64,000 bases of DNA, taken from positions 5,577,460 through 5,641,459 of the forward strand of contig ML660203.1 in the NCBI GenBank assembly GCA_007570785.1, written 5' to 3'. Origin of the DNA: Antilocapra americana (Eukaryota; Chordata; Mammalia; Artiodactyla; Antilocapridae). The notes below the pieces were generated by a model. It did not search any database and was not told the DNA's origin. It saw only the letters and a list, made by a program, of their open reading frames with translations. Each line of letters begins with the position of its first letter. Position 1 is the first letter of the stretch. Below, one piece after another: positions 20,123 through 30,848 of this stretch. The position numbers were made by a program, and so were the translations under genes.

Positions 20123-21121
20123 AAACGGTGCCTTGGAGCATCTCCAGAACGTCTCTCCGTGGTCACATGCTGGTGAGAGGGAGGATGACAGGTATATTCT
20201 AACAGGACACAGCGGATCCCTGGGCCACTCAGTTATTGCAGGAGGCGTGTCTTCACTCAGCCATTGGGGTGTATGTGTCATGACCTAAGAGCAGCAGACA
20301 AACCCAGAAGGGTGCGTCCTCCTCCCCAGCACACATATGCACGCAGGCACACACGTGCCCAGTCGCCTCTAGACAGCTCACGCTCACTGGCACTCACATC
20401 ATAAACACTACTCTGAGTCCATGTCATACGCAGCGTGAACTCACGCAGGAGCCACGTACACTCAACCGTTCCGCTGATTTACTGTCCTCCAACATGTCAA
20501 GAGTCAGCCGTGACTGCAGCGACTTAGCGCCCACACGCATACAATGCGCATGTATTCCGTGGATCCCTACGGGATTACCATTCTGTAGGCTATTCCTCTG
20601 GCTCAAACTACGGCACCCACAACTCCAGAAAGTCACACGGGTGCGCACAACCACACACAGCACCCATACCAGCCCAGACCCAGAACAGGCGCGCCCACAG
20701 CAGGTACGCATCCCCCAACCAATGCCTGACCCAGGCCATGGGCTTCCTAGCAGGGAATTCAATCACTGTCGCCACCAAGGCTGCTATTAAAACTCAGGTC
20801 TAACCATCCAGGAAATCAGCCACCCGGGGCTTGGCCCCTGCGGCCCTGGCTTCACCCTAGCAGCTGCGCTCAATGTCTGCCCCACCCCCACTCCATCGGT
20901 CTGCTGGCTGGTCTTTAACCCCAAACACCCCCCTTTCCCACTGCCCTCATCTCCTGCACAGCCTGCTGCTCACCCTGAAAGGCTGCCTGAATGAAAGGCA
21001 TGAAGCCCCCGCTCTCTGCCTTTGATCCTGCCCCACGGTAAATCTCCACACACAAAGGGACCCATGCTAAGGGGTATCGAAAGAAAGACGGGAAAGGCCC
21101 CTGGGGCTCAGAGCTGCCAAA
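20123..21121. other. Unassigned, CpG-enriched core
   Basis: No repeat recognised after the L1. A CA/CACACG-rich patch (20325-20415) leads into a segment at about 20420-20720 with many more CpG dinucleotides than its surroundings (I count roughly twenty). ORFs of about 100 codons exist on both strands there but none is recognisable. It could be a weak CpG cluster, a decayed CpG island or chance. Confidence 0.45.
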
Positions 21122-21560
21122 GACCTTCGTGGAAATATTTATTGAGCACTAACCCTGTGTCGCTTGCCAGGTGACTCAGTGGTAAAGAAGCTGCCTGCCA
21201 ACGCAGGAGACTCGGTTTGAACCCGGGGTTTGATCCCTGCATTCGGAAGATTCCCTGGAGAAGGAAATGGCAACCCATTCCAGGGTTCTTCTCTGAGAAG
21301 TTCCATGAACAAAGGAGCTTGGTGGGCTACAGTCCAGGGGGGTCACAAAAGAATTGGACGTGACTTAGCAACTAAACAACAGCAATAACTGTATGTCAGG
21401 CCCTCTACTAGGCACTGAAGCTATGGCGATAAAACAGATGCAGTCCCTGATTGTACAGGTTCTCACAGTCTGGGAAGGGGGTTTTTTTATGCACAAATAA
21501 ACATAAAATTTGAGCTCTGTTAAGTGGTATAAAGCAGAAGTGCATGAGAATATAACATAC
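21122..21560 (-). mobile_element. L2 3' end split by Bov-tA
   Basis: ATATTTATTGAGCACTAACC, then after the SINE TATGTCAGGCCCTCTACTAGG, GGCACTGAAGCTATGGCG and ACAGGTTCTCACAGTCTGG. This is the complement of the L2 3' UTR. Confidence 0.72.
21166..21386 (+). mobile_element. Bov-tA SINE
   Basis: Full-length, moderately diverged. The head has GCCAGGTGACTCAGTGG with a duplicated B-box-like segment (GGTTTGAACCCGGGGTTTGATCCC). The tail ends GGACGTGACTTAGCAACT. Confidence 0.9.
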
Positions 21561-22301
21561 CACAGGTTCCTCAGCTGTTAAAACGAGATCAGAATGCCAA
21601 AGTCAGAGGGTTGATATGAAGAGTCCATGAAATAATATGTATAAAGTACTTATTTAGTAAATATTGGTCTGAATAAACCCACTATATAGATCCGCTCCTG
21701 TCCAGTTATTTATTACAGCATAATGAGCTACCTCAAAACGTGGTAGCGTAAAATAGCATCTCATTCTCCGTGGCTGGACTGGGCTCAGCTGGGTGAATCT
21801 CACCTGGGGCCTTCTGCGCAGATGCAGTCACGTGGTTGCCGCTGCTGTCATCATCTGAAGGCTCAGCTATGCTGAACATCCATAAATTTGGCATCTCAGC
21901 TGGGATGGCTGGGAGAGATAGGGACTGTTTGGTCATCTCGCTCCATATGGCCTCTTGAGGTAAGTAACTTGAGCTTCCTTACAGCATGAAAGTCTCACGG
22001 CACTTAGGCTTGTGTCGCGGCTGGCTTCCTCTAATGCAAATATTCCAAGAAAAGGAAAGTAGAAGAGTCCAATCCTTTTAAAGGCTCCCCAGGCCCAGAA
22101 ATGACACAGCATCACTTCTTCCATATTATGTTGGTTGAAGCAGCCATGAGCCTAGTCATTCCACTTCTCGGTTGGGGAGCAACCAATATTATAAAATGCA
22201 GGGATCACTATCCATGGCTGCCTCCCTGGCAATATTGCAACCTCTAAGAAACAAAGAACAGTTCTGAAGTTTTTAACTGTGATAATAATGATTATTATAA
22301 T

Positions 22302-22447
22302 TTGTTGTTGTTCAGTTGTTCAGTTGCTAAGTTACGTCCGATTCTTTTCGACCCCATGGACTGCAGCACACCAGGCTTCCCTGTCCTTCACTAACTCCCT
22401 GAGTTGGCTCAAACTCATTCCCATTAAGTTAGTGATATCATCCAATC
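22302..22447 (-). mobile_element. BovB LINE 3' terminal fragment
   Basis: TTGTTGTTCAGTTGTTCAG, CCATGGACTGCAGCACACC and GAGTTGGCTCAAACTCATTC are the complement of the BovB extreme 3' end, which is non-coding here. It is flanked on both sides by TAATAAT/ATTATTAT words that may include the TSD. Confidence 0.85.
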
Positions 22448-22469
22448 ATCTCATAATAACAATACTTAT

Positions 22470-22715
22470 TATTATCACCTTCATAGTCACTTACTTTGTA
22501 TCACGTTGCTTGCTTGAAATTGAGAGAAAGAAAGAGAAATCGGTTCCCATTTAATCCTCACAGCCATTATTCTCACTGCATAGAAAATGAAACTGAGGTT
22601 CAGAAAGGCTGAATGATTTGCCTCAAGGTCACACAGCAAGTAAGTGACAGAAATAGGACACAAACCCAAGAAGATGTGACTGCAAAGCTCACCGTCTCGA
22701 CCACTGACCAGTCCA
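22470..22715 (-). mobile_element. MIR
   Basis: CATTTAATCCTCACAGCC, GAAACTGAGGTTCAGAAAGG and AAGGTCACACAGCAAGTAAG: a well-preserved minus-strand MIR core. Confidence 0.85.
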
Positions 22716-23390
22716 CTGAACTCTGATCCACCTCAATTATTCCTCACCTCAGTAGTCTTTGGTTCACATTTCACAGATCCCCAGCACCTAGTCTTCTTGG
22801 CTTTGCATCATGAAGCAAATCTGCTAATAGCTCCTCCTTAAAGTTTTTTGTCTTCAAAAATAATGCTCTGCTCATCAGCAATGAGTTGGGAATGACCTGA
22901 TAGCTCAAGAACTGCAAGTCATATTTCTGCAGGCAGCCCAAAAGAAGCTGCCAATGTACCTCACAGCCCAGCCAGGTTGAGCAGGTAATTAGATTGAATC
23001 CTCTCTTTGGCTCGGTTTTCTTCCCAAGCAGACTAGCTATTGAGCAATCCATTCTCGGGGCACTAATACATCACCTGGGAGCACCCAGTCATGATGGATG
23101 AGCTAGGCCATCAGCGGAGCCCACGATGGATGGGTGTCATTCATCACTGCGGGAAGCCGATGGAGCCATGAGTTACTCAGGCTGTGGCACCTTCTACCCC
23201 TATTGGGGCCAGAGCCAGGAGGACTGAGGCTGGAGGAGGGGGTACAGAACTAAGAGGACTACTCTGGGAGATGTGCCAGCAACCATGGGTACATTCTGTC
23301 TGAACCACTTCAAAGCGAGGAGATGTCTAATGGAGTCTGCAGCTGGGACAGGGAGTATAGAAGGGAAAGAGAATGTAACAGATCATGGGT
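22716..23390. other. Unassigned single-copy sequence
   Basis: No repeat or exon recognised. A 93-codon minus ORF at 22771-23052 has no known motif. Confidence 0.45.
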
Positions 23391-23394
23391 TTAG

Positions 23395-23505
23395 GAAATC
23401 ATTCTTGCCTGGCATGTCCTCTTGTTCTGTTTTTTCCTTGCTCTGTAAGCTCAAGCAAGGCATTCACCTCTCCGGAGCTCAGTTTCCTCATCTCATTCCA
23501 GGTTG
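23395..23505 (+). mobile_element. MIR fragment
   Basis: CTGTAAGCTCAAGCAAGGC, ACCTCTCCGGAGCTCAG and TTTCCTCATCTC follow the MIR core in order. Confidence 0.55.
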
Positions 23506-23519
23506 TTCCTTTCCTCCTG

Positions 23520-24125
23520 GCTAGGCGGGGCCCTGTGACAGCTTCCAGTTAGTGAAATATACATGCAAGGGCAAAGGTCATGTCTAATTGAGACAATGGA
23601 AGGTCCCTACATGGTTCTCACCCTCTCTTCCCCTGCCATTACCAGCCGTGGAGGGTCCATCCTGTGTGGTCCAGTGGTTAAGAATCCACCTGCCAATGCA
23701 GGGGACACTGGTTTGATCTCTGGTCCGGGAAGAGCCCAAGCTGTGAGGCAACTAAACCTGTGTGCCACAGCTACTGAGCCTACTCACCTAGAGTCCGTGC
23801 TCCGCAACAAAAGAAGGTACTGCAATGAGAAATCCACTCATCACAACTAGAAAAAAGCCTGCACATATCAACAAAGACCCCACGCAGCCCCCTCAAAAAA
23901 AGAAAGAAAGGAAAAAACCAAGGAGCCTTGTGTTAAGATATCAGAACAACTGGATCAGAAGAGCCTGAATGACTGATCACCTGGAAGACTAATGCCCTGG
24001 AGGGTTGCAAAGACCTTCTCTGGTCTGAGTCAGCAAGAGATAAACCCTTATTAGGCTAAGTCATTGAGGATGAGGGCTGTTTGTTACTACAGCATAACAC
24101 TAGCCTATCCTGACAAATGCTGTAT
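23520..24125 (+). mobile_element. Ancient LTR-like repeat split by CHR-2 (family unresolved)
   Basis: CCAGTTAGTGAAATATACATG upstream; downstream of the SINE GAGATAAACCCTTATTAGG and TTGTTACTACAGCATAACAC, ending CTATCCTGAC. This matches an old repeat class with an AATAAA-like signal and a TCCTGACTGATACA-type end, also glimpsed at 43280 and 44470. Confidence 0.45.
23653..23925 (+). mobile_element. CHR-2-type SINE
   Basis: Head CATCCTGTGTGGTCCAGTGG, body with CTCCGCAACAAAAGAAGG and CACAACTAGAAAAAAGCC, then CACGCAGCC and an AAAGAAAGG tail. Confidence 0.9.
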
Positions 24126-24127
24126 AT

Positions 24128-24318
24128 CAGAGGCTGGCCGAGAGCAAGACGGTAAATAGTTTAGACCTTGTGGGTCAGATGGTCTCCTATATTCTCCTTT
24201 GAGTTTGTTTGTTTACAATCCTTGAAAAATGTAAAAATCATTGTTAGCTTGTGGGCCTACAAAATAAGCTACAGGCTTGACTTGGCATATGGGTTATAGT
24301 TCACCAACCCCTTGTCTT
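24128..24318 (+). mobile_element. hAT-Charlie-type MITE
   Basis: GACGGTAAATAGTTTAGACC, TTGTGGGTCAGATGGTCTC and ATAGTTCACCAACCCC match a non-autonomous hAT family also seen at 37275-37425. Non-coding. Confidence 0.65.
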
Positions 24319-24321
24319 AAG

Positions 24322-24425
24322 TCATAAGGTTGCTGTGAGAATTAAATGAGATGTGAATGCAAACATTATTTAAATATTAGCTGCTACCACGTAATGGTGG
24401 GAATTATAATTATCTATAAATAGTA
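24322..24425 (+). mobile_element. MIR 3' part
   Basis: AAGGTTGCTGTGAGAATTAAATGAG and the following TTAGCTGCTACC match the MIR 3' half. Confidence 0.6.
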
Positions 24426-24427
24426 GC

Positions 24428-24495
24428 TATTTATGCCAGACATTGCTCTAGCTCCTGGTGACTCTCAGTGAACGAAATAATAAGGAGCTTCCTTT
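24428..24495 (-). mobile_element. L2 3' end fragment
   Basis: TTATGCCAGACATTGCTC, TAGCTCCTGGTGACTCTCAG and GTGAACGAAATAATAAGG: complement of the L2 3' terminus. Confidence 0.5.
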
Positions 24496-24726
24496 GGGAT
24501 TATTGTTGTTGCTGTTCATTGTTACAGTGGTGGCAGTAGGGGTGGTAATAGTTTATGGGGGAGTGTAAAAATTAGACCAATCCACAGGGCCTAAGCTTTT
24601 ATTTCTGTTAGAATTTAGGACCACTATCAGGGCAGAGGCCTGAAAGATGCACCCTCTTGTCCAAACTCTGTGGTTTCCAGGGACAAAATCATCCAACCCT
24701 TCCATGTGCCACCCATACCACTGTGT

Positions 24727-24935
24727 GTGCTGTGAGTGCTCAGTTGTGCCTGGCTCTTGGCAACCCCATGGACTGTAGACTGCCAGGCTCCTCTGTCCAT
24801 GGAATTCTCCAGGCAAGAATACTGGAGTGGGTTGCCATTTCCTCCTCCAGGGGCTCTTCCCCACCCAGGGATTGAACCCATCCTCTTGCATTGGCAGGCA
24901 GATTCTTTACCACTGGGTCACCTGGGAAGCCCCAC
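24727..24935 (-). mobile_element. Bov-tA SINE
   Basis: Full-length minus copy from GAGTGCTCAGTTGTGCC to GGTCACCTGGGAAGCCCC. Possible imperfect TSD CCACCCRYA-CACT on each side. Confidence 0.92.
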
Positions 24936-25194
24936 CCGCAGCACTAACGCTTAAATAGCCCAAGTTCACATTGCGTCCTGTCCAATGTTAACCCCCTCGC
25001 ACCACACACAGCCCAAACCAATGTCCCTGTGACTGCAGGAGGCTCAAAGTCGCCCAGCTCACCTGGTGCAGACAGGTATAAAGCCCTGGACTTGAAAGCA
25101 TTCATGCCCAGGTTTTGCTTGAGTGAGGAGAAAACCCTCCTTCACATCTATGGCTTCAGATATAGCTTCTCCATTTCTATAGTAGTCCACAGCC

Positions 25195-25425
25195 TGCGTT
25201 TATCGAGGGCCTGATGTGTGCCAAAAGCAATCCCATGTAATCCTCATGACTCGGTTGACCAGGGGTGGCATCATTCCTATTTTTCTGATAAGGAAGCTGA
25301 GTGTCAGAGAGGTGACAAAATTTGCCCAAGACTACATGGTGCGTAAGTGGTCATGAGGCAAGCAAATAGGCCAGCATTTCCTGACTTCAGATTTCATGTG
25401 CTCTTCCTATCACACCGCATTGCCT
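25195..25425 (-). mobile_element. MIR
   Basis: GATGTGTGCCAAAAGCAATCC, GTAATCCTCATGACTCGG, GATAAGGAAGCTGAGTGTC and TTGCCCAAGACTACATGG follow the minus-strand MIR. Confidence 0.75.
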
Positions 25426-25549
25426 AAAGAGGAAAGACTCATCAGCTGTGCCCCAGAGAAACTTGCCCCAAGGAGGAACTGGTTCTGAGAGCCATGCCGA
25501 CTTTATGGGGGAGGGGTGGGAATTTACCTTAAAATACAAGCTAGCCAGG

Positions 25550-25770
25550 GCTTCCCTGGTGGCTTGGATGGTAAAGGATCTTCCTGCAATGCAGGAGACC
25601 AGGGTTCAATCCCTGGTTCGGGAAGATACCCTGGAGAAGAGAATGGCTGTTCACTCCAGTTTTCTTGCCTGGAGAATTCCATGGACTAAGAAGCCTGGTG
25701 GGTTATGGGCTACAGTCTATGGAGCTGCAAAGAATCAGACACAACTGAGCAACTAACACACACACATCCT
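25550..25770 (+). mobile_element. Bov-tA SINE with TSD
   Basis: Full-length with head GGCTTCCCTGGTGGCTTGG and tail GACACAACTGAGCAACTAACAC. The TSD AGCTAGCCAGG/AGCTAGCCTGG lies at 25539-25549 and 25771-25781. An 11-base GTGGGTTATGG-type insertion sits in the BovA half. Confidence 0.93.
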
Positions 25771-25943
25771 AGCTAGCCTGGCATGGTGATCAACACTTCC
25801 TCCATCCTGTGACTTTGGCTGACATGGCTAATTAATCGTAATACTCTTTCCCATTAAGGCCAGATTTTCTCAACAGAGAGTACCAACCATCACAGTGGAT
25901 CAGGGTTAGGATACAAAGCTGAGCTAGACTGTGAGTTTCTTGA

Positions 25944-26006
25944 AAGTGAAAGTGTTAGTTGCTCACCCTGTGGACTGTACCCAACTAGGCTCCTCTGTCC
26001 ATGCTA
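25944..26006 (-). mobile_element. Bov-tA fragment with internal deletion
   Basis: GAAAGTGAAAGTGTTAGTTG, then CCCTGTGGACTGTACCC and CTCCTCTGTCCATG. The central CGTGTCCGACTC region and the whole tRNA-like head are missing. Confidence 0.8.
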
Positions 26007-26269
26007 GAGAGGCTTGATTCATTTCTGAAACTCCACCACCTGTGCAAAGCCTGCAAACAATAGATGCTTACCTAGCACAGGGCCTGGCAGGCTCTGGGTG
26101 ATTCCTGACTGCAAAATAAAGGCAGAGAGGCTTCTTCTTGGGACTCTGATGATGGAAGGAGGTGACCACACCTGTGGTGACTTGGACGGTTGATAACTCA
26201 TCACACCTCTAAGAGCATTACGGATAAGCAGGTTCCTCCTACCATTGACACCACCACCATCCCGATGCT

Positions 26270-27045
26270 CACATTGACAACTGGAGCCATCTCTGCCTCC
26301 TTCCTAACTTCTTATCCAGCCCATCAGCAAGTCCTGTTGATTCAGACTCCCAAACAAGCCTGAGAGCCAGCCATTTCTCTCTGTCTCACCCATCTCATCA
26401 CAGCCCAGGCCACCATCCTTCTGTCCAGAACAACTTCTGCAGCTCTCCTACAACTTGCTGCTTTTCTTCTTGCCCCTCTTCAATCTGTCCTCCATGTGGT
26501 AGCCGTAGGGATATTTGCAAAATGAAAATTATCTTGCTATTCCCCAAAATGCACCTCGTTGCACTTAGAAGAAATCCCAATGACCTCTCATCACCTACAA
26601 AGCCCTGTAAGGCCTGAACCCTGCTTACTCCTCCCATCCCATGGGGCACCACTTTCTCCCTTTCCCACCCAACATCCTGGTCTCCTCTCAGAGTCTATAA
26701 CACACCCAGCCCTTTCTACCTTGAGACTTCAGCTAGTACCTGAAATGCCCTTCCTTCATTCCACATGGCCGGCAACTTTGAGGTCTTGGGAGAGGCTTTC
26801 ACTGAACTTTCCCATCTAAATAATTTTTCTCACCCCACCTTGAATGTCATCATCACATTCATTTCCTTCTTAGCACTTAACACAAGCAAAATGTTCTTCT
26901 CATTTATTTATTTACTTATATATGTATTATGCCTTCTGGGCTGTGAGCTCCATAAGGATAGAATCTGTGTCCACATCACCCCAGTGTCCCCCAGGGCTCA
27001 GCACAGGGCCTGCCACATAGTAAAATCTCAATAAACATTCATAGA
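26270..27045 (+). mobile_element. L2 LINE, long 3' segment
   Basis: A decayed ORF2 C-terminal part (CACCTACAAAGCCCTGTAAG, ACCTGAAATGCCCTTCC, GGGAGAGGCTTTCACTGAAC) followed by a 3' UTR: TTCTTAGCACTTAACAC, GTGAGCTCCATAAGGATAG, GGGCCTGCCACATAG and AATAAACATTC. The longest L2 copy in the window; frames are broken. Confidence 0.82.
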
Positions 27046-27638
27046 CTATAATCCACAGCAAAAAACCTCCCACCAGAGTATACAAGCTCCCCATGTCCTG
27101 ACACATTCTTGTCCACCCACGTTCACGGCCCTTCCAGTCCCCTGCTCTCACCAACAGCCACTGTCCCTTTACCTGCAGCTGTCACCCCACACAGACTTCT
27201 GAGAAAGTTCCAGAAGCAGAGAAAGTGTCTTGTGTGCCTTTGTGTCCTCAAAGCCCAGGACAGTGGGCAGGTGCACAGGAAAGGTTGATGATGAGGCAAA
27301 AACTCTGCTTCAAGGCAGCATCGAAGACCAGGTGGGGGGAGGAGGAGACGCAGCACAATCTCGCTGATGTCATCTGAGAGTCACATGAAGGATCTTTGCG
27401 AAATCAAGAAGAATGTTAGCAAGGCCAGAAGATAAATAATGTATTGATTTTCCAAGAAAAGGAAACTGTCAGATTCAATCCCAAGAAAAATTGTAGACCT
27501 TCTTATTAACTGGTCAGTTGGCAACTAATTTACCAAAAATGAGGCAATTACCAAGATCTAAGGTCCATCCCTGGAGAATGTCAAGTGAAATTATTCTAAT
27601 TTCCTTCTTGACAAGGTACCCATGCTTCGGAGAGATAG
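27046..27638. other. Unassigned sequence
   Basis: No repeat confidently recognised. The stretch at 27400-27600 is AT-rich and single-copy in appearance. Confidence 0.4.
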
Positions 27639-27649
27639 TATCTGTATTT

Positions 27650-27849
27650 TTTTTTTTTTTTAGATTTTTTTTTGACATGGACCATTTTTAAAGTCTTTAT
27701 TGAATTTGTTACAATATTGCTTCTGTTTTACGTTTTAGCTTTTTGATCAAGAGACATGTGGGATCTTATCTCCCCAACCAGGAATGGAACCCACACCCTC
27801 TGCATTGGAAGGTGAAGTCTTAACCACCGGACCACCAGGGAAGTCCTGT
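27650..27849 (-). mobile_element. CHRL-type tRNA-derived SINE with exact TSD
   Basis: Minus orientation: poly-T, AAAGTCTTTATTGAATTTG, ACATGTGGGATCTTATC, CCAACCAGGAATGGAACCC and the head complement GACCACCAGGGAAGTCC. The TSD TATCTGTATTT is perfect at 27639-27649 and 27850-27860. Confidence 0.92.
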
Positions 27850-27860
27850 TATCTGTATTT

Positions 27861-28270
27861 CAGACAAGTATTCACTTAACAAATATTTATGGAGGGGCCA
27901 CCGGATGCAGGCTCTGTGCTTGCAGTGAGGATGCAGGATGTGAAAAAAATGGGCAGAACCCAGGTCCTGGTGGTCTGGGTTAGGTAAAGGTAAAGAGCAT
28001 GGCCAGCGCACAGCCAGGTATCATATGCGGTCTGACCAAAGGCAGTGAGCTCATGGAGAAAAACGAAGCAAGTGAAGGGGAGAGATGGATGGGGAGGGAG
28101 ACCAGAGCATCCAGTAGGGTGGTTGTGGAAGGTCCCACCAAGGAGATGGCTGGGTTGAAACTGAAGAAGGTGGAAGGGGGAGCCAGGCAGGAGCAACCCA
28201 AAGAGAGGACACAGCTGGCACTGAGATCAGGGTGTGTGTGCCAGTTTGTGTGAGGAACAGCAGACCAGCC
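27861..28270 (-). mobile_element. L2 3' region
   Basis: TATTCACTTAACAAATATTTATGG, GGATGCAGGCTCTGTGC, then GAGCTCATGGAGAAAAACG and a purine-rich minus-strand L2 body. Open frames on both strands are incidental. Confidence 0.6.
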
Positions 28271-28555
28271 TGGCTGGAGCAGAGGAAGCAAGGGAGTAGA
28301 GGGGAGATGATGGTATGGGAGGGACTGCAGAACAAGGGTTCTGTGAGGATTTGGCTTTAACCGAGAGTATATAAGGCTGGTTCATGACAGCAGCTTATAC
28401 TCAAGCAAGACAGGAGAACATGCCCCTTAAATGCTTCTTGGAAACATTAACCAAATAAATAAGTGAATGCAAGAATATGATCAAAGACAGCTTTTGCGAT
28501 CACAGGCCTGGGTCCAAAACACAACTCCTACGGCCCAGTGATTTCACCCTTTTGT

Positions 28556-28778
28556 GTGTGCATGCCAAGTCGCTTCAGTTGTGTCCGACTCTTTGCAACC
28601 CTATGAACCACAGCCTGCCAGGCTTCTCTGTCCATGAGATTCTCTGGACAAGAATACTGAAGTGGGTTGCCATGACCTCCTCTAGGGGATCATCTCAACC
28701 CAGGGATCGAACCCACATCTCTTATGTCTCCTGCACTGGCAGGCATGTTCTTTACCACTAGTGCCACCTGGGAAGCCT
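28556..28778 (-). mobile_element. Bov-tA SINE
   Basis: Full-length minus copy, GTCGCTTCAGTTGTGTCC to AGTGCCACCTGGGAAGCC, with a C/T-rich insertion (CATCTCTTATGTCTCCTG) near the B box as in several other copies. Confidence 0.92.
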
Positions 28779-28794
28779 CAGTAGAAAAACAAAC

Positions 28795-29200
28795 TAAGTT
28801 CACCAAAAGGCATATTCCTGACTGCTCACAGTAACTCTGTTCACAATCGCCAGAAATGCCCGTCAACAGAAGAACGGAGAAGTACATTGCCTTGTGCTCA
28901 CACCATGGGGTACACCACAGCAAAGAGAACAAATGTTATACAACTTCATGCCATACTCTGGGTGAAGTTCACAAAGATGACATGAAAGACAAGCCAGAAA
29001 CAAGAGTTTTGTAGAGTATATTTCCATCAAAAGTGGGCAAAACCAATCTATGCTCTTGCAAGTTAGGACAGGGAGAACTTAGCTCTTGATCTTGGTGCTG
29101 GTTACATGAGAAAGCTCAGTTTATGGAAATCCATCAAGCTGCACATGTGTGATCTCTGTAGTTTTGTTTCATGCACTGCTTCCAAAAATTGCTAATGAGA
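28795..29200 (+). mobile_element. L1ME-like 3' fragment
   Basis: AACTCTGTTCACAATCGCC, GAAATGCCCGTCAACAGAAG, GTGGGCAAAACCAATCTATG and GGTGCTGGTTACATGAG match an old L1 ORF2 end and 3' UTR. Heavily diverged. Confidence 0.65.
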
Positions 29201-29256
29201 ATAAGTAGTTTAGGGGAAAACAATAAATTAGAATGACTGATTTAAAAAAAAAAAAT

Positions 29257-29445
29257 GACATGGGTTGATTCAAGTTCTGTTGCTTATTAGCAGAGTAGGT
29301 CCACACAGTCTGTTTTCTTGTATCTAAAAGATAAGCCCCCCAAAAATCTATGGAGTCTATAGAAGAGCTGTTATGAGGATCAAAGGGAAAATGCACATAA
29401 AAGTCCTTCAGAAAATAACTCTCATGATACTGATGTTAGTTGTTG
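29257..29445 (+). mobile_element. MIR, diverged
   Basis: GGGTTGATTCAAGTTCTGTTGC, TGTTTTCTTGTATCTAAAAG and AGAGCTGTTATGAGGATC follow MIR order. Confidence 0.5.
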
Positions 29446-29462
29446 CAAATGAAACCTCACCC

Positions 29463-29608
29463 TGGGGAGTTCTCCGGTTGTCCAGTGGTTAGGACTCTGC
29501 GCTTTCTCTGAAATGGCCCAGATTCAATCCATAGTCAGGAAACTAAGGTCCTAGAAGCCTCAAGGTGGCACAGTTAAAAATATTAAATAAAATTTTAAAA
29601 TAAATGAA
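29463..29608 (+). mobile_element. CHRS-type SINE
   Basis: GGGAGTTCTCCGGTTGTCC head, GGACTCTGCGCTTTCTC, CAGATTCAATCCATAGTCAGG and an A/T-rich tail. The GCGGC-type 3' segment is decayed. Confidence 0.82.
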
Positions 29609-29615
29609 GCAATAA

Positions 29616-29822
29616 AAGGGTGGCTCTAGTGGTAAAGAATCTACCTGCAATGCAGGAGACACAAAAGTCTTGGATTCGATCCTTGGGTCAAGAAGATTCC
29701 CTGGAATAGGAAATGGCAATACTCCAGTATTCTTGCCTGGAGAATTCCATGGGCAGAGGAGCCTGGCAGGCCACATTCCATGCAGCTGCAAAGAGTTGGA
29801 CACAACTGAGCACAGAGTACAA
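29616..29822 (+). mobile_element. Bov-tA SINE
   Basis: Head GGTGGCTCTAGTGGTAAAG (first bases lost), GGATTCGATCCTTGGG, linker and BovA tail to GACACAACTGAGCACAG. It starts seven bases after the CHRS tail, so it probably entered that A-rich tail. Confidence 0.9.
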
Positions 29823-30569
29823 AGGAATGGGAAAAAAAAAAGAGGAAACCTCACTTTGGGAGCGCTCAGGATTGGACAAGTCTCTGGAGGTGGACCATGG
29901 ACTCAGTTCTTGCCACGCTCTCTTACGACTTGACAAATGAGTTACAGGGAGACTTAGAGATGACCCCTGCCACTCAGATTCAGAAATAATGAATCTGTCA
30001 GAATCAAAAGGAGCCCAGCAGACTGGAAGATTAGAACAAAACCAGCAGAAGAAATTCAACAAGGATAATTCTAGGGTCACACATGGAGGTCCAAAGCATG
30101 CATTACCCAAGCATAAGCTCCGGTGCAGAGGAAGAAAACTCAGAACCATGCCAAGCCCCCTGTAAAACATAGGATTGTTTGACCAGCAGTAGGAACATGG
30201 TTCGTGGGGAGGGGTTCCTCTTCAGTGGCTCCATGCTGCCCAGAGCACGTCTGGAGCCTTGAGTCCGCATCAGGGTCTGCCCTTCCCTGTCCCAGCCTGT
30301 ACCAAGGGGATGAGACCTGTGTTTGGAAGAACATCAGATCTGTGTTTTTAGGAAGGTTCTGTCAGATGACTGTGGGTTTACTCTGCCCTTCACCCCACAC
30401 CTGGACACCTGAAGGTGGTGATGAGCACATGTACTAAGAGCCCAGCCATCCATCACTGATGCCTCTGTTTGCTTCAGTGGAGATGGGGCTGCAGTGAGTG
30501 AGCCCCAGAGCAGACTGGGAAGGTGTCTGACTCTATTAACAGCCTCTGGTTTGCATCCAAAGGAAGTTC
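29823..30569. other. Unassigned sequence
   Basis: No gene or repeat confidently recognised. Confidence 0.4.
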
Positions 30570-30848
30570 CATGACTTCCCCGGTGGTCCAGTGGTTAAGA
30601 ATCTGCCTACCAATGCAGGGAGCACTGGTTTGACCGCTAGTCCGAGAAGATCCCACATGCCAAGGGGCAACCAAGCCCTTGTGGTACAACTACTGAAGCC
30701 CAAGCACCTGAAGCCCATGCTCCATGACAAGAGAAGCCACTGCGATGAGAAGACCAAGTACTACAACTAGTGAGTAGCCCACTCTCCACTCACCACGGCT
30801 AGACAAAGCCTCTGTGCTATAAGGAAAATAAATAAATTTTTTAAAATG
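30570..30848 (+). mobile_element. CHR-2-type SINE
   Basis: GACTTCCCCGGTGGTCCAGTGG head, body with CCATGCTCCATGACAAGAG and ACTACAACTAGTGAGTAGCC, then an AAATAAATAAA tail. Confidence 0.92.

Noticed and set aside
22771..23052. 93-codon minus ORF as a small gene
   Set aside because: No motif, Kozak context or conservation information supports it.
29688..30170. 160-codon minus-strand ORF
   Set aside because: Its 3' part is the antisense of a Bov-tA and the rest shows no known motif.
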